In this document: in pieces, positions 1 through 5,431 of the stretch
How positions within the stretch are numbered: position 1 is the first letter of the stretch
Layout of the letters: each line of letters starts with the position of its first letter
NCBI GenBank assembly: GCA_021107195.1
Contig: JAIOTF010000137.1
Location: 1-6,098 of the forward strand
Length of the DNA stretch: 6,098 bases
Source: Anaerolineaceae bacterium
Lineage (GTDB): Bacteria; Chloroflexota; Anaerolineae; Anaerolineales; Anaerolineaceae
Direction of reading: 5' to 3'
Program-made: the position numbers and the translations under genes
Notes under the pieces: generated by a model
Databases searched by the model: none
What the model was told of the DNA's origin: nothing
What the model saw: the letters and a program-made list of their open reading frames with translations, nothing else

Positions 1-177
1 CAATTGAAGTATGCAGATCGTATTGGCGTTCGCTTTGCCATTATCGTGGGGCCAGATGAAGCGGCGCAAGGTCTGGTTACAATTAAGGATTTGAAATCGC
101 GTTCTCAGGTACCTGTACCGCAAAAATTGATGGCTCAGAAATTAAAGGAAATGCTTGCGGAACAACCATCCGTGTGA
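1..177 (+). CDS. hisS: Histidine--tRNA ligase, C-terminal fragment (5' end outside the window)
   Basis: The first 177 bases read in frame 1 as 58 residues ending in TGA at 175-177. The peptide begins QLKYADRIGVRFAIIVG and continues with PDEAAQGLVTIKDLKS. This is the characteristic end of the anticodon-binding domain of class II histidyl-tRNA synthetase, where a YA(D/N)-IG-RF-IIG-DE core is followed by a strand of the form G-V-(T/I)-(V/I)-(K/R)-(D/N)-(L/M). The enzyme charges tRNA-His with histidine in the cytoplasm using ATP. The catalytic domain lies upstream of the window. A tRNA-His gene begins 19 bases after the stop, which independently supports the call. The last 15 or so residues, after the domain, are a short charged helix-like tail of no special note. 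Confidence 0.9.
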   Translation, partial: QLKYADRIGVRFAIIVGPDEAAQGLVTIKDLKSRSQVPVPQKLMAQKLKEMLAEQPSV

Positions 178-183
178 TAGAAT
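155..183 (+). promoter_or_regulatory. Candidate promoter for tRNA-His, inside the end of hisS
   Basis: A -10-like hexamer TAGAAT (178-183; 5 of 6 match TATAAT) sits directly behind the hisS stop. A -35-like TTGCGG (155-160; only the TTG matches well) lies exactly 17 bases upstream, within the last hisS codons. Initiation about 7 bases after the -10 box would start RNA near 190, a few bases before the tRNA 5' end at 197, as expected for a stable-RNA gene. The -35 box is poor, and the tRNA could instead be processed from the hisS transcript. Confidence 0.4.
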
Positions 184-196
184 TTGGTCTCGATAT

Positions 197-269
197 GGTG
201 GCTGTAGCTCAATGGCAGAGCTCCGCACTGTGGATGCGGTGGTTGTGGGTTCGACCCCCATCAGCCACC
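197..269 (+). tRNA. tRNA-His (anticodon GTG)
   Basis: A complete cloverleaf can be folded by hand. The acceptor stem is 198-204 with 262-268 (seven Watson-Crick pairs). The D stem is 207-210 with 218-221. The anticodon stem is 223-227 with 235-239, and its loop CTGTGGA carries anticodon GTG at 230-232. The variable loop has five bases (240-244), and the T stem is 245-249 with 257-261 around the loop TTCGACC. G197 provides the extra 5' G-1 opposite C269 (position 73), the identity element specific to tRNA-His. The bases after C269 are CTA, so the 3' CCA is not encoded and must be added by a nucleotidyltransferase. The gene lies between hisS and an intrinsic terminator. Confidence 0.97.
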
Positions 270-274
270 CTATT

Positions 275-308
275 AAGACCTGTAAATGCGCAGGTCTTTT
301 TCTTTTTT
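275..308 (+). terminator. Intrinsic terminator after hisS / tRNA-His
   Basis: An eight-base perfect stem AAGACCTG (275-282) pairs with CAGGTCTT (291-298) around an eight-base loop. It runs straight into a T-rich tract (297-308, TTTTTCTTTTTT). It begins only five bases after the tRNA and would end tRNA-His transcription and any hisS read-through before the pts genes. Confidence 0.92.
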
Positions 309-468
309 GATCTTGATTTTTGTTAAGCTATCCTGGTTTTTCAGACGAGCAGGAAAACAAAGGATTGGATTGATTATGATAAAATGGAAATATTAAAGTG
401 ATTGGATAGGAAATTACTATTTTTTACATCTGATCTTAAGAAAACAATGAAAAATTGAGGAGAAGCCC
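309..468 (+). other. AT-rich upstream region of ptsH with a probable promoter
   Basis: This is a 160-base noncoding stretch between the tRNA terminator and ptsH. It contains a -10-like TATGAT at 375-380 with no convincing -35 box at 16-18 bases. TTGATT (370-375) and TTGGAT (365-370) could serve as -35 boxes only for poor -10 hexamers further down. The octamer GATTGGAT occurs twice, at 363-370 and 400-407. Since a terminator precedes it, ptsH-ptsI must be transcribed from inside this region. The exact promoter cannot be fixed by eye. No small ORF with a ribosome binding site and no clear riboswitch fold was found. Confidence 0.4.
457..463 (+). promoter_or_regulatory. Ribosome binding site of ptsH
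   Basis: GAGGAGA at 457-463 is a strong Shine-Dalgarno sequence five bases before the ATG at 469. It fixes the ptsH start codon and predicts efficient translation, as expected for an abundant phosphocarrier protein. Confidence 0.8.
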
Positions 469-738
469 ATGCCTGAAGTAAAAACCATCGTTAATCACAA
501 GGTGGGATTACACGCCCGTCCAGCCGCTACTTTCGTGAAGACAGCCAATCAATATAAATCCGATATTCAGATTACCAAGGAAGATCGTACGGTCAATGCC
601 AAGAGTATTTTGAGTGTGTTGACTTTGGGCGTTAATCATGGCACAGAGGTCATGCTTCACGCGGAAGGCGAAGACGCTGATGCCGCATTGCAAGCTCTCG
701 TTGCTTTGATCGAAGATAATTTTGGAGAGGAAGAATGA
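469..738 (+). CDS. ptsH: Phosphocarrier protein HPr
   Basis: HPr is the small cytoplasmic phosphocarrier of the PEP:sugar phosphotransferase system. It receives phosphate from enzyme I on a histidine and passes it to enzyme II components. The 89-residue length fits the family (85-90). The active-site signature GLHARPA places the phosphorylated histidine at exactly His15, with Arg17 beside it. The second signature NAKSILSVLTLG places a serine at exactly position 46, the residue phosphorylated by HPr kinase/phosphorylase in Gram-positive-type regulation. Whether such a kinase exists here cannot be told from this window. The start is supported by a strong GAGGAGA site. The TGA stop overlaps the ptsI start as ATGA (735-738), so the two genes are co-transcribed and probably translationally coupled. 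No enzyme II gene is nearby, so the final phosphate acceptor is unknown. An NPr-type role remains possible. Confidence 0.95.
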   Translation: MPEVKTIVNHKVGLHARPAATFVKTANQYKSDIQITKEDRTVNAKSILSVLTLGVNHGTEVMLHAEGEDADAALQALVALIEDNFGEEE

Positions 739-2465
739 TCAAGCTTGAAGGGATAGGGGCCTCGCGCGGGATTGCCATTGGTCCTGTTTTTCAATTTGAA
801 CGTGCTGAATTGATTGTTAGTCCCTGTGCGGTTACAGATACAGAAGCTGAAATTTGTCGTTTGAAAAAAGCCATTGAAGTTGCCGTGGAGGAACTGCAGC
901 AAGTGCATGAGAAGGCACTTCAGGAAGCTGCGGCTAGCGAAGCGGAGATTTTCGAAGCGCATTTAATGATGCTTCAGGATCCAGAGCTTTGGGGGCAGAT
1001 AGAAAAATCTGTCCGGGAAGATAAAATCAACGCTGAATTAGCTCTTGTCAATGTGACAAAGACATTCACGGAGATGTTGAAAGTAATGGAAGACGAGTAT
1101 TTTGCGGCGCGTGCTCTGGATGTGCAAGATGTTTCCGACCGTGTGCTGCGAATATTGCTTGGGGTTGCAGAATCGCCAACCGAAGGACTGGAAGTGCCAT
1201 CAATCATTTTTGCTGATGACCTGACACCTTCTGACACCATTTTGCTTGACAAGTCTTTGGTTTTGGGTTTTTGCACTGCTGAAGGTTCGGCTACTTCCCA
1301 TTCCGCTATTCTGGCGCGCGGCCTGGGTTTGCCGGCAGTGGCCGGTGCGGGTAAGGCTGTCCTGGAAATTGCTAATGGTACACAGATGGTGCTGGATGGT
1401 GGAAAGGGTGTGCTTCTATTAGAACCTGACGCAGGCACTGTGCAAGTCTATCGCGCGCGGGCAGAGAGAGCGAAGTCTGTCCGTGAGAACGCACTAAAAA
1501 ATGCGAGTGAACTTGCGGCGACCGCTGATGGGCGCACTGTTGAAGTTGGCGCCAATATCGGCAATGCAGATGATGCGCGATTCGCGGTTGAAAATGGTGC
1601 GGATGGCGTTGGTCTTTTGCGGACGGAATTCTTGTATCTTGAGCGAGCTGCTTTACCTACAGAAGATGAGCAGTATCAGGCTTACAAGCAGATTTTGGAT
1701 GTGATGGATAAAGGGCCAGTCGTGCTGCGTACTTTGGATGCTGGTGGAGACAAAGAGATTGTATATCTGGATATGCCAAAAGAGATGAATCCGTTCCTCG
1801 GCGAACGGGCTATTCGCCTTTGTTTTGCGCATCCCGAATTGTTAAAAACCCAATTGCGAGCAGCGCTGCGGGCAAGCGTGGATCATAATTTGAAGATCAT
1901 GTTCCCGATGATCGCTACCCTGGATGAAGTACGTCGCGGAAAAGCTATTCTTGAAGAATGCCGGGCGGAGCTTCTTGCTGAGGGGAAACAAGTTGCAGAA
2001 GATATTGAAGTTGGGATCATGGTGGAAATTCCTGCGGCGGCGATTATGGCGGATCAATTGGCGAAGGAAGTTGATTTTTTCTCGATTGGTACAAATGATC
2101 TTAGCCAATATACTTTGGCGGCTGATCGAACAAATGCCCGGGTTGCTCATTTGTCAAACGCATTTCAGCCGGCTGTGCTGCGTTTGATTCGGGATGTTAT
2201 ACGGGCTGCCCATGCCTATGACAAATGGGTTGGTATGTGCGGTGAGTTGGCTGGCGAGCCATTAGCTGCACCGATACTGATTGGTTTGGGCCTGGATGAG
2301 TTCAGCATGAGCCCGCCAATGGTTCCATTGATCAAGCAGATCATCCGAGGTTTGAACGCGGACGATATGCGCGGTCTGGCGAATGAAGCATTGAACCTTG
2401 AGTCGCCTGAAGAAATTAGGGCTCTAGTGAAGTCTCGGGTACCAATCGCTGATATTGCTACATGA
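735..2465 (+). CDS. ptsI: Phosphoenolpyruvate--protein phosphotransferase (PTS enzyme I)
   Basis: Enzyme I autophosphorylates from PEP and transfers the phosphate to His15 of HPr, the first step of the phosphotransferase system. The protein has 576 residues, against about 575 in the E. coli enzyme. The N-terminal domain (about 1-240) holds the HPr-binding helical part and the swivelling domain with the active His189 in GSATSHSAILARG. The C-terminal barrel (about 260-576) carries the PEP/Mg2+ site: Arg296 in LLRTEF, Arg332 in VLRTLDAGGDK, Glu431 in MVEIPAA, Asn454-Asp455 in IGTNDLSQY, and Cys502 in MCGELA. All these fall at the same numbers as in the E. coli protein, so the enzyme looks intact and active. 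There is no N-terminal GAF domain, which argues against the nitrogen-type paralogue PtsP. The ATG overlaps the ptsH stop by four bases, with GGAGAGG (724-730) upstream as ribosome binding site. A hairpin terminator follows 20 bases after the stop. Confidence 0.97.
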   Translation: MIKLEGIGASRGIAIGPVFQFERAELIVSPCAVTDTEAEICRLKKAIEVAVEELQQVHEKALQEAAASEAEIFEAHLMMLQDPELWGQIEKSVREDKINAELALVNVTKTFTEMLKVMEDEYFAARALDVQDVSDRVLRILLGVAESPTEGLEVPSIIFADDLTPSDTILLDKSLVLGFCTAEGSATSHSAILARGLGLPAVAGAGKAVLEIANGTQMVLDGGKGVLLLEPDAGTVQVYRARAERAKSVRENALKNASELAATADGRTVEVGANIGNADDARFAVENGADGVGLLRTEFLYLERAALPTEDEQYQAYKQILDVMDKGPVVLRTLDAGGDKEIVYLDMPKEMNPFLGERAIRLCFAHPELLKTQLRAALRASVDHNLKIMFPMIATLDEVRRGKAILEECRAELLAEGKQVAEDIEVGIMVEIPAAAIMADQLAKEVDFFSIGTNDLSQYTLAADRTNARVAHLSNAFQPAVLRLIRDVIRAAHAYDKWVGMCGELAGEPLAAPILIGLGLDEFSMSPPMVPLIKQIIRGLNADDMRGLANEALNLESPEEIRALVKSRVPIADIAT

Positions 2466-2484
2466 AAACATTATTTTTTAGATG

Positions 2485-2521
2485 AAATTGGGAAGTCACA
2501 ATTTGCGTGACTTCCCAATTT
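2485..2521. terminator. Bidirectional intrinsic terminator between ptsI and the DUF89 gene
   Basis: A 15-base perfect inverted repeat pairs 2485-2499 (AAATTGGGAAGTCAC) with 2507-2521 around a seven-base loop. It lies in the 61-base gap between the convergent ptsI stop (2465) and DUF89 stop (2527). The GC-rich centre is flanked by A runs on the left and T runs on the right, so either strand's transcript has a hairpin ending in U residues. The plus strand continues TTTTAGTTTT. The U tracts outside the stem are moderate, yet the stem is long and perfect. Confidence 0.88.
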
Positions 2522-2526
2522 TAGTT

Positions 2527-3372
2527 TTAAGGCTCATGATAAACAAGCTGGCTGCCGAGGGGTTGTCCAGTTACATTGCTGACCATGGGACATTTGACTT
2601 TGAACAAGAAGAAAACATTATAAGGCGTTCCGCTCAATGATTCAAAATTGGCTTGACCTTTAGCGATGATCACGGGGGCGCTGTTGAGCAGGTTAAGGAA
2701 TTCCTGACTTGAGCGCTGGGGAACGACACCAACTGCGTCTACTCCTGTGTTGTATATCTCAGCCAGGTGGTCGATGCCAACGGCAACGGCGTCTTCACGA
2801 ATGGCATCGTTCAAAACAGGCCCGCCTTTTACCACATATCTGAGGTCTTTGTGGTTGATTGTTTCGATTAAGATGCGATCAAATACTGTCTCGCCTGCAT
2901 TATCCGCCAGGTAAAGCACCCAAGGGGCTTTTTCGAGTTCCTCGGCCAGCCGAGCGGTATCATTGTGGGCTAAAGCTTCTTTAAGGTCTGATTGAATGTC
3001 TTCTTCGAGATTCAAACGATCTGTTACGGCAAAGTCGATCATGTTGCCGATCACAGAAATGCGTGTAGCCATCAAAAATGAATCTGAGGATTCCTCAACC
3101 AATTTCTTTAGCTGAGGGTAAAGATGCATGGCTTGCCTGGTGCTCGATTTTTTGACCTCGCGATAGGCATCTGAGGAATTTGTTTCCTCGCGGATCGCTC
3201 GATGTACGGCTTCGCTCATTTGTGGCGGTGTGGCATCAGGGAGAGCTGCGGAGAGAATTTCCATTGTGCGAATTAGAGTTTTTCGTTGGATTTCTTCATT
3301 TGCGCCGGTGAAACGGGCTGCTTGCAACGCCTGACGCATGAAACAAATATAACAATCCAGGTGGAGTTTCAC
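2527..3372 (-). CDS. DUF89 / ARMT1-like metal-dependent phosphatase
   Basis: This 281-residue protein belongs to the DUF89 (ARMT1-like, COG1578-type) family, metal-dependent phosphatases proposed to remove damaged or harmful phosphorylated metabolites such as sugar phosphates. Family signatures appear in order: a CxxC near the N-terminus (Cys7, Cys10 in DCYIC), ISVIGNMID with Asn110, LADNAGETVFD with the metal-binding DNAGE at 157-161, VKGGPVLNDA with Asp189, and AKGQANFE with Lys238 and Asn242. The Asp/Asn residues would bind the metal ion. CxxC is typical of the stand-alone prokaryotic subfamily, and its role is unclear. There is no signal peptide, so it is cytoplasmic. The start codon is GTG (3370-3372), five residues before the conserved Asp-Cys as in relatives, with AAAGG eight bases upstream. 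It follows the peptidase gene by 74 bases and has its own likely promoter. The true substrate cannot be deduced. Confidence 0.9.
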   Translation of the reverse strand: MKLHLDCYICFMRQALQAARFTGANEEIQRKTLIRTMEILSAALPDATPPQMSEAVHRAIREETNSSDAYREVKKSSTRQAMHLYPQLKKLVEESSDSFLMATRISVIGNMIDFAVTDRLNLEEDIQSDLKEALAHNDTARLAEELEKAPWVLYLADNAGETVFDRILIETINHKDLRYVVKGGPVLNDAIREDAVAVGIDHLAEIYNTGVDAVGVVPQRSSQEFLNLLNSAPVIIAKGQANFESLSGTPYNVFFLFKVKCPMVSNVTGQPLGSQLVYHEP

Positions 3373-3380
3373 TGTAGTAG

Positions 3381-3385
3381 CCTTT
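3381..3385 (-). promoter_or_regulatory. Ribosome binding site fixing the GTG start of the DUF89 gene
   Basis: On the minus strand, AAAGG (3385 to 3381), within GAAAGG, lies eight bases before GTG at 3372. No in-frame ATG with a better site is seen close by, and the GTG gives the family's usual short N-terminus before the CxxC motif. Confidence 0.6.
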
Positions 3386-3414
3386 CAAAAATCAGATTTG
3401 TATTTCACGCGAGC

Positions 3415-3442
3415 ATCATAACATAAAGCTCCCTGAGAGCAA
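3415..3442 (-). promoter_or_regulatory. Probable sigma-70 promoter of the DUF89 gene (extended -10)
   Basis: Reading the minus strand, TTGCTC (3442 to 3437) is followed after 16 bases by TATGAT (3420 to 3415; 5 of 6 match the consensus). TGT stands directly before it, giving the extended -10 pattern TGnTATGAT. Transcription would start near 3408, leaving a leader of about 35 bases with the AAAGG ribosome binding site. It sits just past the peptidase gene stop (3447), so the DUF89 gene can be transcribed on its own as well as by read-through. Confidence 0.6.
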
Positions 3443-3446
3443 TGTA

Positions 3447-4661
3447 TTATTTCTTCATAATGATCGCTTGAAAACCAAGCGACTGCCAGGATTGCAGGAA
3501 AACAGAATTGCTTCTCAGGTATATATTGCCGCCATCCAGGATAGTGATGCTGTTTTCAGAATAGCCAATCACCATCACGGTGTGTTCGTAGTGGGTGACG
3601 ATTGTCCTATCACCTTCTGAATCGAAATATGGGATTGAGGATCCTGTTTCGACTAAACCAGTAACCCAGACGATGGCTGGCCGTCCAGCAGAGACTTCCT
3701 GTTTCAGGCCGTTCAGGGAAAACGGGTGCACGGCTTCAGCATTCAGCCCGTAGGCCTGCAATAGCTCTGCAACAGGACCAGCATGTACGCCGTACGGATT
3801 GGGTGGGATTTGACCCCATGTGCCCATTACGCTGCCAACAAAACCTTTATCGGGATTGTCCGAGAGCGGCAGCCGGTTCTGAAATTCATATTCATCAATG
3901 TGTGTGCCAAAATATGCTGCCCAGTCAGTTGCAGCGCTGGCTTCACAGCTCAGCGGCATTTTTTGTGTATCGCCGGTGATATCTGAAATGTGTGCTTGCG
4001 GGGGCGGATTCAGCAAGGCGGCAAAGGTTTGGGTATTGGTTGGGGTGAATGTGTTTGTGGGCGTAAAGGTGGGGGTTGCGGTTGAAGTTGGCGAAGGGGT
4101 AAGGGTCATTGTTGGGGTTGGTGTAAGACTGGGCAACGCGGTGGCAGTTGGCGGCAGCGGTTGAAATGGGGTCAAACTTGGCGAGGATGAGACAACCGCG
4201 AATCCCGCAACTTGTATTTCCGAAGGGGCTGGGTCGGCAGCGGCAGCGGCAACATTTGAGATGAAACGTTGCAGATACGGTGTTTTTTGCCATAGGAAAG
4301 CTGCACCAAAGATTGTAACAATGCCAATGAAAGTTAATGTAGCAAGCCACAACCAGACTTTTCGGTTTTGGGGCTGAGCTGAAGAGGTCTTTACCGAAGG
4401 CGGATGCGATTTCTTACCCTGAGTGCTGGTGAATTCTGCCAAGCGCTTTTTTGCTGCGAGGTTATTTGGCTGCGTTTTTAGCACCTGGTCCAGGCAGTAG
4501 GTAATCTGCTGCGGGTCATGCACCAAGTGTGAAAGCAGGAACCATGCGCGGGGATGGGCTGGATCAAGCTTCAATGCCTGTGTCAATGTGCGCTGGGCAG
4601 CTTCCCTGTGTCCGGTTTTGGCTTCCCGGAGCGCTTGTTCAACAAGCGAGTCGGCATTCAT
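3447..4661 (-). CDS. Membrane-anchored C39-like cysteine peptidase with N-terminal TPR region
   Basis: The 404-residue protein has four parts. Residues 3-77 form about two TPR-like helical repeats (EAAQRTLTQALKLDPAHPRAW, then CLDQVLKTQPNNLAAKKRL). Residues 78-101 are a basic stretch, followed by one membrane helix at about 101-124. Residues 161-212 are a Thr/Pro/Ser-rich spacer with PTFTPTNTFTPTNT repeats. Residues 225-404 are a C39-like (Peptidase_C39_2) domain with the probable catalytic Cys239 in LSCEASAATDWAAYFG, His360 in YEHTVMVIGY and Asp376 in ITILDGG. The basic flank predicts the TPR end inside the cell and the peptidase outside. Such Thr/Pro-linked C39-like proteins are common in Chloroflexota. 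The substrate is unknown, and it may cut peptides, remodel the envelope or act only as a binding domain. The ATG (4661) comes 15 bases after the phosphorylase stop with a weak AGGAT site, so co-transcription is likely. Confidence 0.85.
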   Translation of the reverse strand: MNADSLVEQALREAKTGHREAAQRTLTQALKLDPAHPRAWFLLSHLVHDPQQITYCLDQVLKTQPNNLAAKKRLAEFTSTQGKKSHPPSVKTSSAQPQNRKVWLWLATLTFIGIVTIFGAAFLWQKTPYLQRFISNVAAAAADPAPSEIQVAGFAVVSSSPSLTPFQPLPPTATALPSLTPTPTMTLTPSPTSTATPTFTPTNTFTPTNTQTFAALLNPPPQAHISDITGDTQKMPLSCEASAATDWAAYFGTHIDEYEFQNRLPLSDNPDKGFVGSVMGTWGQIPPNPYGVHAGPVAELLQAYGLNAEAVHPFSLNGLKQEVSAGRPAIVWVTGLVETGSSIPYFDSEGDRTIVTHYEHTVMVIGYSENSITILDGGNIYLRSNSVFLQSWQSLGFQAIIMKK

Positions 4662-4676
4662 TTCATCCTGCCCGAG

Positions 4677-5405
4677 CTATTTGTTTGCCTCGTCTGACTG
4701 GGCAATTTGCAGCATCCCACCCAGAGCGATTTGAACCGTTGCATCTTCGCCGCGGTGATAGGCAGCGTCACCCCAGGCGGGTTTGATTTCCGTGGCCGTG
4801 CCGTCTGACGTGAACAATGCCGCAGTGCGCCAGCGGCGATATGTTCCCACAGTGAAGAGGGTGTCGGTTTCCATTTCGATATAGACAAGGCCGATCTTGG
4901 TCCAAAGTTCCCGGATATTTGAATCGCCGGGGGCATAGAATGCATCTGACGAAATTCCCAGGCCAATGGTTGGGGTGATTCCGTGCTTTTCGGCGGCTTC
5001 GACCAAAGCACGCGTCATGGAAAAATCAGGGACGGCAGGGTATTCCAGCGACAGGTAAGCATTGGCTGTGCCGCCAAAGCGAACCGTTCCGTTGGAGATG
5101 ATGATATCCCCTGGTTTTTGGAAATCCTGGAAGACGCCACAAGAGCCGACTCGAAGGAAAGTGTCAGCGCCCATGTGGGCAAGTTCTTCCAGGGCAATGG
5201 CAACGGCCGGTCCGCCCATTCCGGTTCCAATGGCGGTCATGAAGGTATCCTGGTAATACCCGGACAAGACCACATAACCGCGATTTTCGAGGACGAGCTG
5301 ACAATCGTTAAATTGCTTGGCGATCTTCCTGGCGCGTTTTTGGTCTCCCGGACAGAATACATACCTGGCGATATCTGATGGGTTGCAGGGCAGATGGTGT
5401 TCCAT
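4677..5405 (-). CDS. Nucleoside phosphorylase, uridine-phosphorylase-like (PNP/UDP family 1)
   Basis: This is a 242-residue cytoplasmic enzyme of the hexameric NP-I family, which splits nucleosides with phosphate into a free base and (deoxy)ribose-1-phosphate for salvage. Visible family features are the phosphate loop CPGDQKRARKIA (Gly20, Arg24 region), GTGMGGPAVAIALEEL (60-74), LRVGSCG with phosphate-binding Arg85, EYPAVPDF (121-128), SSDAFYAPGD (152-161) and the ribose-binding IEMETD (176-181, Glu177 and Glu179). Overall the chain resembles uridine phosphorylase (E. coli Udp, 253 aa). However, the Gln and Arg that read uracil in Udp (FYPGQER) are not present after FY, and the Udp insertion that follows is missing. 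TSDG (199-202) supplies an Asp201 where purine enzymes have their catalytic Asp. Substrate choice is therefore open. ATG 5405 has AGGAGA six bases upstream and lies 26 bases after the aminotransferase stop. Confidence 0.88.
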   Translation of the reverse strand: MEHHLPCNPSDIARYVFCPGDQKRARKIAKQFNDCQLVLENRGYVVLSGYYQDTFMTAIGTGMGGPAVAIALEELAHMGADTFLRVGSCGVFQDFQKPGDIIISNGTVRFGGTANAYLSLEYPAVPDFSMTRALVEAAEKHGITPTIGLGISSDAFYAPGDSNIRELWTKIGLVYIEMETDTLFTVGTYRRWRTAALFTSDGTATEIKPAWGDAAYHRGEDATVQIALGGMLQIAQSDEANK

Positions 5406-5411
5406 GTGGTT

Positions 5412-5417
5412 TCTCCT
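5412..5417 (-). promoter_or_regulatory. Ribosome binding site of the nucleoside phosphorylase gene
   Basis: AGGAGA on the minus strand (5417 to 5412) lies six bases before the ATG at 5405, within the 26-base gap after the aminotransferase stop. It fixes the start and supports operon-style translation from a shared message. Confidence 0.75.
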
Positions 5418-5431
5418 GATTGTAAACGGAA

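Noticed and set aside
197..269. tRNA gene as an integration site with attached mobile DNA
   Set aside because: No integrase, no repeat of the tRNA 3' end, and only housekeeping genes are visible on either side within the window.
313..380. A full sigma-70 promoter made of TTGATT (313-318) and TATGAT (375-380)
   Set aside because: The boxes are 56 bases apart, far beyond the usual 16-18, and no proper -35 lies at the right distance from TATGAT.
974..1438. Minus-strand open frame of 154 codons across ptsI
   Set aside because: It is opposite a well-conserved ptsI frame, its composition is Ser/Arg/Pro-rich as expected of a shadow, and no recognisable motif is present.
3898..4164. Plus-strand open frame with a Val/Gly repeat (VGVNVFVGVKVGVAVEVG)
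   Set aside because: It is the antisense image of the Thr/Pro linker codons of the peptidase gene. It has no ribosome binding site or family resemblance.
4658..5011. Minus-strand open frame overlapping the end of the nucleoside phosphorylase in another frame
   Set aside because: The phosphorylase frame carries all the family motifs over the same bases, so this is a frame shadow.
4983..5378. Plus-strand open frame of 131 codons opposite the phosphorylase
   Set aside because: It is antisense to a conserved gene and has no Shine-Dalgarno site or known motif.
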